Source: Isohypsibius dastychi
Taxonomy: Eukaryota > Tardigrada > Eutardigrada > Parachela > Isohypsibiidae
DNA length: 15,185 bases
Direction of reading: 5' to 3'
Assembly: GCA_034696485.1 (NCBI GenBank)
Contig: JAQIWT010000779.1
Coordinates: 1 to 15,185, forward strand
Shown here: positions 1-7,398 of the stretch, piece after piece
Numbering within the stretch: the first letter of the stretch is position 1
How the letters are laid out: every line of letters begins with the position of its first letter
Made by a program: the position numbers and the translations under genes
Notes under the pieces: generated by a model
What the model was told of the DNA's origin: nothing
The model's input: only the letters and a program-made list of their open reading frames with translations
The model's database searches: none

Positions 1-433
1 GATATCAAACTGTATTCTGACTGCCTCGCTACCAGTCGGAAGCTTTGCTATAACGCGCGCACGGTCAAACAAAGGACTTAGGTCACCTTAAAAGGGAACA
101 TCAAAACGTCGGCTAGTCAAGATTCCGAACTTGATGGCCAGGTGGGGAAAAGCAGTTGCAGAGAGTTGTACCGAGCAAATATTCGGATCACGAATAGTCC
201 TGGTATGTGGACTGCGCTGATCTTTTCGTAACAGAAAAATATGATTTGAATAAACACCGACCATGCCAAGGTTTCCCCTTTCGCCGACCCTATTGTCAGT
301 CAACGAGAAGTCATGTTACTACAGTAAATGAGAAAGAAGTTGCCAAGTTTGTTGTTACTACCATATCTAAATGGTTTGACAAGGTTACTACCTTACTTAC
401 CACGGTCTCAATTTGGCTTGTTTTCGGGCGAAC

Positions 434-886
434 CTAACACATCCGGTAATTGAAATATGAATCAGATGTATTCCTGTTGTTAATAAGGTAGGGGCTCCCA
501 CATGTATATCCGTCAACTTGAACCATGAAACGTAGGTCCCTTGCTTGGAAATCAGCACCCGGACCCGGTTACCCCAGTTGCCAATGGGGGATCACCGACT
601 GGACCTGGGAAGCCGAAAAAGAGGTCAGACTTTTGTTGACCATAAAATCCTCCATCATACCTGCAAAGGACTCCTCCACAGATTTGAACTGTTGCCGGAA
701 TCAGATCACCTCCATCGACCTTTGCTTTTCCGTTAGTGTAACCGGGCGAGTTGATGTAGGATTTCTCGTACTTATATCCGTCCAAGGGGATACCGGAAGG
801 TCGTCAAAGAGTGATCTCGATTGGAGGCTGTCCGATTTCTGGATGAGATTTTCGACATTACCAAAACGCGACCGGAAATTGGGATG
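434..886 (-). pseudogene. Possible decayed minus-strand coding segment, gag-like in texture
   Basis: One minus-strand frame runs from 886 to 434 and is broken only by TGA at 701-703 and TAA at 569-571, ending at TAG 434-436. Its three pieces read like ordinary protein: the first contains FGNVENLIQKSDSLQ, the second KSVEESFAGMMEDFMVNKSL, the third DLRFMVQVDGYTCGSPYL. The middle piece is hydrophilic and probably helical. Keeping one frame across two stops suggests nonsense mutations in a former gene, or a retroelement remnant; no family was recognised. An uninterrupted plus-strand frame (525-908) overlaps it, but its tryptophan-rich, low-complexity product looks like the antisense shadow. Three stops in about 150 codons is fewer than chance but not decisive. 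Confidence 0.3.
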
Positions 887-909
887 TCAGAATTTGTGGG
901 CTACTTGAT

Positions 910-1300
910 AGGAAGGTCATCGTCTCGTTTGTCGCTGGACGTTTCTGAAGCAAAACAATCTTGATTCTGGTATCTTCGTCAAGGTTCATAAATTACATAT
1001 TGCAGTCATATCGACACAATTTTCTTGCATCTTTCCATACACCATCTACAGATATGCTTCGTGAACGTTTCAAGAGACACGATGTAAACGAACAGAAAGC
1101 ATGATCTAAAGCATCCAAATAGTTCGCGTAGCGAAAACTAACGAAGCGAAACTATAGTTTAGCTCAGGTTTAGTTTTACCTTTGAACACGTGACTAGTTT
1201 TTAGTTTAGTTTCGCTTTTCCGTGAGGGATTGATAGCTTAGTTTCGTTTCTGGACAGCGTAGCTTAGCTCGAAGTGAAATGAGTAAGGTTGCATTTCCGC
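910..1300. other. Stretch without a gene; TTTAGTTTCG-type motifs
   Basis: No convincing coding frame. From about 1130 to 1265 the sequence is built of variants of TAGTTT and TTTCGCTT, some inverted relative to each other (AGCGAAACTA near 1145, TAGTTTCGCT near 1210). The same motifs return near 1988-2025, just inside the right arm of the inverted-repeat element that follows, so they may belong to one repeat family. Confidence 0.4.
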
Positions 1301-1302
1301 GT

Positions 1303-2120
1303 CCTTAGGGACGAGGAGAGCCGCGAGGGACGAGGTATTTCCCTTAAACGGCTAGGAAATAAGGGGGAAGATTGAGGAGCCTTAATGCGCGAGGGAGGAA
1401 ATTAAGGAAGATTCCTTAAATCCTAGATACTTATTTTAAATAAGAACTGCAATAAATTGAACGTGCTGCATTTTACTGTGGTGGTCTGGACCCACAATGC
1501 AAGTTGCTGAGCGTGAGACCTGCTGACATCAGTTCCACGCCGCGGTAAACGTGCAGCTCTAACGTGTGAATTCTACTTCATATCATTCGAATCGACTTAT
1601 TTTCTTCTCCGTTTCTTTGCTCTCTTTCTTCTTGCCATCGAAGTGCGACTTAATCAAAATGCGCTATGAGGAAATAAGGCTTTTCCCTTAAATCCTTAGG
1701 TTCCTAAAATTTCTAGGGAGCTGCTAAGGGAGCCGGTAAAAATTGAGGGAGGCAATTCCCTTCCTCTAAAATTTTGAGGCTAGGATTCCCAACTCTAGAA
1801 ATGAGAGCTTTCGGCGTGTCCGGGTGTAAAATCAAAGAGAACAATGCCTTTTTTAATCTGAATAGTAGCTAACCTAGCTTGTCCTGAACAATGTTGGATG
1901 ATTTATTCTTCTTGATGTGGAATCATTAGGCCGAAACCGTTGTCTGATCTTAAAGGATGCAGCTTGAGTTCGCTTAAGTTCTGATGTCATAGTTTTTAGT
2001 TCGCCTTTAGTTTCGTTCAGTTTTTGCGATTTTTTCGGCAGTTAGTCGGTTGTCTCCCTGATTGCCTAGCCATTTTAGGAAACTTCCTCGTCTCTCGCGG
2101 ATTCTCTCGTTCCTTGGAAC
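1303..2120. mobile_element. Inverted-repeat element of about 0.8 kb, MITE-like
   Basis: The left arm (about 1303-1369) and right arm (about 2051-2120) are reverse complements over roughly 65-70 bases at about three-quarters identity by eye. Shared blocks include CCGCGAGGGACGAGG against CCGCGAGAGACGAGG, and CGGCTAGGAAAT against TGGCTAGGCAAT. The interior has no long reading frame. It repeats CCCTTAAATCCT-type sequence (about 1395-1435 and 1678-1800) and includes an 8-base-arm palindrome at 1402-1419. A non-autonomous DNA transposon is the simplest reading. No clean target-site duplication was found, so the ends are approximate and an old fold-back repeat is the alternative. Confidence 0.5.
1402..1419. 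repeat. Short palindrome TTAAGGAA-GA-TTCCTTAA
   Basis: Perfect 8-base arms separated by two bases, inside the left half of the inverted-repeat element. Related TTCCCTTAAATCCT sequence recurs near 1682, so it is probably a building block of the element. Confidence 0.6.
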
Positions 2121-2196
2121 TAGGAAGCTCATCTTTAGTTATGCTGGTATACATTTTTAATTCTCGATTTCGATAAAAATTTATGTTTTAACTGGC

Positions 2197-2244
2197 CACG
2201 CGGCCCGAGGGGCGCGCTTAGTAAATCGAAGCTGCGCTTCGATT
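2197..2244. repeat. GC-rich island followed by a perfect 9-base hairpin
   Basis: 2197-2217 is a run of almost only G and C in AT-rich surroundings. At 2224-2244, AATCGAAGC and GCTTCGATT form a perfect 9-base stem around a 3-base loop. The GC-rich part reappears in the opposite orientation at 14301-14320 with one base of length difference. It could be the end of a repeat family; no coding role is visible. Confidence 0.55.
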
Positions 2245-3063
2245 AACGACATCAGACTTCACTTTCACCTACTTAGTATGAACATTTCCTCTCGGTTCAC
2301 CTAGAAGACATCAATCTCTATTCGAACATAATAACATAACATATTGTCCTTGAAAACAACCTTTCAAGTTGATTTACGCCTAACTTAACAGAACACAAAG
2401 CCAGAGATTAGATGGTTGCTGATTAATTCACTGAATTATCTGATGTCTATTAGGCTGCGACCCGGAGGTTTTCAACCTGTGAGACGCAGCACGAGGTCAG
2501 CTGGACTCAGAAGTCCCGAGAAGCAATCACGGGCATTTCAGACATTTTCATTTCCCTATTGTCTTTTGACAGCAGTTTAAACTTCAACAGAAAACAAATG
2601 AAGTATTTTCAATTTGTGATTTGTCTTCATTCTTGGCTCAGTTCTCAGCACAGCACAATAAAACCTGTTCTACTACCCTGTGTACGAGATCGTCCATATT
2701 GCTTGTTGGCATATTATTATAATTGCCAGGTCTAACCTCAACTGTATTAACCGGTTTAATTGGAAGTTCACTAGCAGGTTCCCAGCTTACGCTACTAGCT
2801 GCAGTTAATTCACCTGCAAGTTAGCCACTTTAGACTTGAAGCTTAAAAGCCAACAAAAACTCAACTTGAAAACGCATTTTGGTCCACAAAGCAGGATTGC
2901 TCTTTCAGCCAATTTTAAAAAAACTTCCTTGCGATTTATCCGCTTGAAAATATCCGGTTTGTAGAACAAATCCAAGTGTCAGTCAATGCTGTCGTGTTCA
3001 GTGCAAAAGACAGCGTGAGACTGGTAAAACAACAAAACAAAAATCAAAGTAGCCTGGGGCTTG
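2245..3063. other. Stretch without a recognised gene
   Basis: Mixed AT-rich sequence on both strands with only short frames. A plus-strand frame at 2976-3179 is uninterrupted but ends in a hydrophobic low-complexity tail, has no family resemblance and covers the hairpin at 3064-3104, so I do not call it a gene. The right end probably contains upstream sequence of gene 1. Confidence 0.4.
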
Positions 3064-3104
3064 GAAGGAACCTTATTTGCTGTTGTGAAACAGCCGGTTC
3101 CTTC
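3064..3104. other. Stem-loop with a GNRA-type tetraloop
   Basis: The outer stem GAAGGAACC (3064-3072) pairs perfectly with GGTTCCTTC (3096-3104). The inner stem GCTGTT (3079-3084) pairs perfectly with AACAGC (3089-3094) and closes a GTGA loop. Six unpaired bases lie on the left and one on the right between the stems. It sits about 200 bases before the candidate gene 1 start. At 41 bases it is short for a microRNA precursor; a structured leader or a repeat end is possible. Confidence 0.45.
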
Positions 3105-3118
3105 GCATTCTTTAGGCT

Positions 3119-3125
3119 TATAAGG
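3119..3125 (+). promoter_or_regulatory. Weak TATA-like box upstream of gene 1
   Basis: TATAAGG lies 174 bases before the candidate ATG at 3299. It is the only TATA-like match close to that start that I noticed, and no clear initiator follows at the usual spacing, so this is only a suggestion. Confidence 0.15.
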
Positions 3126-3298
3126 CCGTTCTTCGTTCCGTACTATGTCGCCAGATACCTGCTGCTTCTGAAACTTTAAAAGCGATTGAATATTAATACA
3201 CTCCTGGTTTCATCCATTCTCTACTCTTCCTTGAATCTGGTCCGTTCTTGTTAATCGATTGAACTTGAAATAATTCGTTGGATATAGGAGATCCAGGC

Positions 3299-3353
3299 AT
3301 GGAAAGAACATACGTCATGCTTCTCGCGTTCCAGTCGGCCCTCAGAATCCAGA
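3299..3353 (+). CDS. Candidate first coding exon of gene 1
   Basis: ATG at 3299 opens a frame reading MERTYVMLLAFQSALRIQ, which ends at a perfect GTAAGT donor (3354). The segment is 55 bases, so the intron falls after the first base of a codon, the same phase needed by the exon at 5511. The short hydrophobic stretch could be a weak signal sequence but is too short to be sure. No exon joining it to the next candidate (4219, which needs a different phase) was found, so the link is inferred. Confidence 0.3.
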
Positions 3354-4018
3354 GTAAGTTCTTTCAATCTGCCACCATGTTATTTACTGGATAGTCTGAA
3401 ATTTCTATGGTGAGGTTCGACGATAACCCGATGTTGCAAGAAAACCGGCCAGATTTCATTTTGAGTAGATGAGCCGTGTGTCATCTACCGGAGGCTTATC
3501 GTAAATTACCCTCAAGTTTGACTACTACGCATTTTATTCTTCTTCCGGATCAGTGAAAAGCTTGATTTGCCAATATGATTTTCCTCGAAGATATGATTCG
3601 AATTATAAAATATATTCGGCTATAAAATAAGCGGTCGTGTTTGTAAGATCCTGCCGAGAAAATTTTGTAATATTTACGCTGAAGTTTACATTGAAAAATA
3701 CATTGTAATAAGCACCGGCTCACTTAACTCACGTGAACCACAGGCTCTATATCTATTCAGGATTTCATTGGTTACATTGAGCTGAGAATCTTTGATGGAG
3801 ACCTTGGTTAGGACTTTTTTCAATCGCATCTGGTGAGTAAACCTGGGGTATAGTTGTTGTCCACATTGTGGCTATTGCGACATCTGATTCCAGTTTATAA
3901 AAACCTGAATGGCCTCTGGATGAGTTGCTAGCTGCAGTGAAACCCTCCTGGTTTTGCCCCGTAGTTTACCAAATTTCATTCTGTCTCCAAAATAACGCTA
4001 TGTGTAATTGCTCTTAAA
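3354..4018. other. Probable intron or spacer of gene 1
   Basis: No long frame. A segment at 3761-3806 follows a good acceptor (CTATATCTATTCAG) and reads DFIGYIELRIFDGDL, but its phase matches neither neighbouring candidate and its donor (GTTAGG) is weak. A GTGAGT donor at 3833 can only be reached through stops. Confidence 0.3.
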
Positions 4019-4218
4019 ATCCAGGTTCAACATAGAACTTGTTCGAGAAGTTCATCGACTGTCGACAAGCATGAGTAAATTATTGAATCGCATTTTTTCA
4101 AAGAGAGCCGTTTTACTTTTGCTCGTGAAGTTGAGTCTTCGGGCAATGAAAAATAGACATTCTATTATTGTGATTGATTTTCAAGCCCGCCAGTTTTGAT
4201 CTACAGTTCGAATTTCAG

Positions 4219-4274
4219 GATAGATATTGGCAAAACTAAGATCGAGTTTGAATCAGTAGATACCCAGATACTAG
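4219..4274 (+). CDS. Candidate small exon of gene 1
   Basis: Bounded by a good acceptor (CGAATTTCAG) and donor (CTAG/GTAAAA), 56 bases, reading IDIGKTKIEFESVDTQIL. It enters after the second base of a codon and leaves after the first. The small exon of gene 2 at 9436-9488 has the same phases, nearly the same length (53 bases), an early IDI and the same CTAG ending, so the two may be counterparts. Its exit phase fits directly onto the gene 1 exon at 5511. A similar-sized segment with the same phases lies at 4025-4074. Confidence 0.35.
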
Positions 4275-5383
4275 GTAAAAATTACTATATCATCCCATGC
4301 ATAATGAAAAATGCTTTGTTGGGAAATGTTGTTGAGATTCATTGCCATCACTCTGATTTCCAGTTGTCATGGGTCTTTTGGGGCCTATACGGCCCGATAA
4401 ACATTCACGGGCTTATTCAGGTCCATAAAAGAAGCAAGTGATTTGAGATCACCCCATTTGAAGGGAGCGGGTGATTTTGATGAAACTGAGCACATTGGGT
4501 CAGACGAAATCTAAAAACCCAATGGATTTTTTTCGGCTGATGGTCGAGGAGTCAGAATGGGGAAAGTTTCGTTGACAGTGGGGATTGCCAGTGAAGAAAG
4601 GTGTTGTTGGTTCTGAATCGTAGAATCTTGAACTTCCAGTCACGGCTCTGCTCACCGCCGAATATGCAGATGGAAGCAACAATGTGATTACTTGCCTGGA
4701 AGAATAGTCAGGGGCAGTATTATTGAAAAATAAAATACAAAAATCTTGTGTTTTGCGAATCTGTTTTCAAGCTTCCTTTGAAGCTAGAATTATAATAGAT
4801 GAAGGCTCTCAAGATGTTTCACTTGATAACTCCAGTCGAAATAAGTTAGTACAATTATTCTTCTCTTACTCACTCTTCCACTGCTGTCTGTATTGCGTTC
4901 TCACAAAGACTGTGAATGATTTAGCATCTACACAGTTCCTCAGCAATCACGCACATACCCACTTGTTTGAGCATTTGGAAGATAATTATTCAATGATGAT
5001 GTTGTGAAATTAGTGTTTCAAATTAGTGTTTCATCGAACGCTCAGACCAGTACCTGGTTTTATTTTTTGCCTACCCCTACTCCCACCCTCGGATAGAAAT
5101 TGTTTTTGAAACTCTGATAGAGCCACTGTTTGCTCATACTCGCCCAATCACTCCGTTGCTTACACACACACTTTTTCGCTCCTTCGAGCCAATGCAGTCA
5201 GACTGATCAACCCAGTCGAATAACCCAGCCAACCAAAGCTAGCAAAAGCCGCTAACTCAAGTTAACCACAGCAGAAATATTCGACACGTGAATACCTCCT
5301 GACTTCTGAGAATGTTCTTCACGAGGAACAAATTATTTTTACTCTTTTACAAGGATGAAAAGTGTTCATGCAAATCACTAACA
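4275..5383. other. Probable long intron of gene 1, no clear gene
   Basis: If 4219-4274 joins 5511, this lies within a 1.2 kb intron. A 60-codon minus-strand frame (4500-4682, containing SRFYDSEPTTPFFTGNPHC) and short plus-strand frames over the same bases are ambiguous, and none is flanked by matching splice sites. At about 5005-5029 AAATTAGTGTTTC occurs twice in tandem. The rest shows no structure I can support. Confidence 0.3.
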
Positions 5384-5465
5384 TTGCTGATAATTCTGAA
5401 GCTCAGTGTCAGCCGAATTGGCAACACCGTGGTATGGGTGAAACAATCGTATTTTTGACATCGTT
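5384..5465 (+). repeat. 82-base direct repeat, upstream copy
   Basis: Starts TTGCTGATAATTCTGAAGCT and matches 6500-6581 with six differences in 82 bases and no gaps. It lies inside the last intron of gene 1, 45 bases before the exon at 5511. It has no reading frame in common with the exon. Confidence 0.85.
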
Positions 5466-5510
5466 CTTATGTTCGTACATAAGTTTTACCAAGAAATGTT
5501 TTCCAACTAG

Positions 5511-6304
5511 GCCAACAACCGGAGCAGGACTGGGACACGATGAAACCCAGAAGCGAAGTTTTCGCCTCAGTCCCTTACAATCACGATTTTCTGCTGGAAG
5601 TTTACCGATTAGACGAGGACGCAGGAGAACCCTCATTCGTGTATGCACCATTGCTGATTTTGAAAACCGACGTTGTAGACATGGAGTCAAGATCGCGTAG
5701 CTCACCTCTCCGGATAACGCTCCGCATTGAGTTATCAAATGCCGCTGTAGAATCGTGTATACTGCGTCACATGGAAGCTACACTTGGTCACAATATCAGC
5801 TTGGATAGGATTCAACCAATGGCAATCGTATCACTGAGGCTAGAGGACCTTGAGAGAGACATCTCACACCTCCTGGATGAGGAAATGCATCATCGCGGAC
5901 CAACACAAATGCCATTCGAAGATTTTACGCTAAACTGCCAAACATTCGACGTATGCGAAGTTTTCCGCAATCAAATTCTGGTTTTCCCGCATCTCTTTTT
6001 GAGAAGAGTGAGAATTCATTACTCAGTTAGGACGAAGATAATGAGGAAATCTACTACTACAGCAAAAATGAACCTACTGCATTCCAGCAAACGCCTTGCT
6101 AGAATCAGAGACTACGCGGGGGACAAGATGCAATCAGTTTTGATCCTACCCACCGAATTTGAGAAAATTGTCGCGGAGCTTCAAACAGCTGAGAAGAGTT
6201 TCAACGGAAGCATGGGAAATGACACGGGATCTCATGACGTCGAAGATATCCTCAGAGAATTACTCGACTACACGATCGAGCGTAACCGTTTCTTCGATGC
6301 ATAA
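5511..6304 (+). CDS. Gene 1, last coding exon; paralogue of gene 2
   Basis: The frame is open from the acceptor TTTTCCAACTAG (exon from 5511, second codon base) to TAA at 6302. An internal ATG at 5540 gives 254 residues, but the frame is open upstream and the gene 2 counterpart is spliced in the same phase, so I read this as a 3' exon. Counting from that ATG, residues 6-102 form a beta-rich part with FLLEVYRL, FVYAPLLILKTD and a closing IQPMAIVSLRLE. Residues 121-165 form a second part (MPFEDFTLNCQ, then FLRRVRIHYSVRT). Both parts align with gene 2. The C-terminal 90 residues (lysine-rich, then acidic and helical, ending in NRFFDA) do not. There is no signal peptide or membrane segment. The family is not recognised, and neither a fold nor a function is assigned. 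Confidence 0.8.
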
Positions 6305-6499
6305 GTTCTATTGAACCCATGGTTGAAAGAAATCCGCTTTTCCTACCTATTTGGGTTTAAAAATCTTTTTTTGTCAACCCAATCAACATTTCAGGAACCT
6401 TCTTGAAAGAACCGAAATTTTTTCTAGTCCCCAACTTCATTGAGCAAATTTCGTTTTTCGAACTCGTTTGAGATTAAAAACAATTTTTCATCATCCCAA
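6305..6499. other. 3' flank of gene 1
   Basis: AT-rich sequence after the stop codon. No AATAAA polyadenylation signal was seen before the repeat at 6500, so the 3' end of gene 1 is not fixed. Confidence 0.4.
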
Positions 6500-6581
6500 T
6501 TGCTGATAATTCTGAAGCTCAGTGTTAGCGAAATTGGCAACACCGTGGTATGGGTGTAACAACCGTATTTTGGACATCGTT
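6500..6581 (+). repeat. 82-base direct repeat, downstream copy
   Basis: Second copy of the sequence at 5384-5465, starting 196 bases after the gene 1 stop. Unlike the first copy it overlaps a perfect inverted repeat (6510-6523 with 6583-6596), so here the sequence could form a hairpin. Confidence 0.85.
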
Positions 6582-6596
6582 GACTGAGCTTCAGAA
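6510..6596. repeat. 14-base perfect inverted repeat around the downstream copy
   Basis: TTCTGAAGCTCAGT (6510-6523) and ACTGAGCTTCAGAA (6583-6596) are exact reverse complements separated by 59 bases. The upstream copy lacks the right arm, because the sequences diverge right after CATCGTT. Confidence 0.8.
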
Positions 6597-6792
6597 CTTT
6601 TCTGAAATCGTTCATACAAAAACTGGATTTTTTTTCATCTGAGACTCCATTAACCAAACCAAAATTTGAATTTTTGTCTCAAATTTTTTAATTCAAACCT
6701 GCCGGCATTCATGGTGGTTCCTACAACCCTTATTGAAACAATCTAGTACGCGTTTTTGAGGTTATCTGTTCTGAACTCTTTTCGAAAGCTGA

Positions 6793-6817
6793 ATGCATGT
6801 GCTCATGCATGAACTCC
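6793..6817 (+). CDS. Candidate first coding exon of gene 2
   Basis: ATG at 6793 reads MHVLMHEL and reaches a GTGAGG donor at 6818 after the first base of a codon, the phase needed by the exon at 7129. No other upstream ATG that I checked reaches a donor in that phase. With it, the summed exons are divisible by three (2037 bases, 678 residues plus stop). So short a segment may fit by chance. Confidence 0.3.
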
Positions 6818-7128
6818 GTGAGGTCTCCAATCTTTCCCCAGTGAATCTGCCTGAGATCACAAACGAGTTTCAGTGGTGAGCAGGATTTCCACAGATAATT
6901 TGAGCTTTTCACAATCAGTTTTTAGGCTTAGAAAAAAATGAAGTAATTGAAGATGGGAGAGAAACTCTCAAATCAAAACGCTTCACAAAGCTTCCATTAT
7001 TAGATAATGACGAGTAGTAATGATTGAAATACTGATTCTTGAAATTGGGTTCTTTTAAACACCAGTTCAATAAAACTTTTCGTTCAAAGAAACGGTTAGA
7101 ACGGAACCAGAAAATTTCCATTTTGTAG

Positions 7129-7398
7129 CAGAGATACCATATTTCAACGAGAGCTATTCTCGACCGGACGTCTATTTCGACCGAGAGACAGGAGCAACTA
7201 GCAACCAAAGAGATGGCCAATGCAGGAGAGAGGATGAAAGTAGCAATCAGGAAGAGGCTTCGGAGAACGTGTACAAAACAGAACTTGACGTGGAGCCCGT
7301 TCATACTAGAAAAAATGTTGACGGCGAGGCAAGGAGCGATTCAATGAACAATACCAATGAAACAGCGGCGTTGACGGAATCAAGCGGGGAAACTCAAG
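7129..7398 (+). CDS. Gene 2 exon: acidic, Ser/Asn/Glu-rich region
   Basis: The acceptor is TTTCCATTTTGTAG and the donor CAAG/GTAAGA; 270 bases, entering and leaving after the first codon base. The 89 complete codons begin EIPYFNESYSRPDVYFDRET and become rich in Glu, Asp, Asn, Ser and Thr (for example NNTNETAALTESSGETQ). The composition suggests a disordered linker. The frame is also open about 50 bases further upstream, so the exact acceptor is less certain than the donor. The opposite strand is open too, but its Phe/Leu/Ser-rich product is a typical shadow. Confidence 0.6.

Noticed and set aside
88-661. Minus-strand two-exon gene joining a donor at 660 to an acceptor at 290, ending at TAA 88-90
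   Set aside because: The splice phases match, but the left segment is open in more than one frame, its upstream exon has no start or acceptor, and a different minus-strand frame across 434-886 looks more coding.
6915-7304. 129-codon minus-strand frame
   Set aside because: Phe/Leu/Ser-rich and without splice support; it is the antisense of the Glu/Asp/Lys-rich gene 2 exon at 7129-7398.
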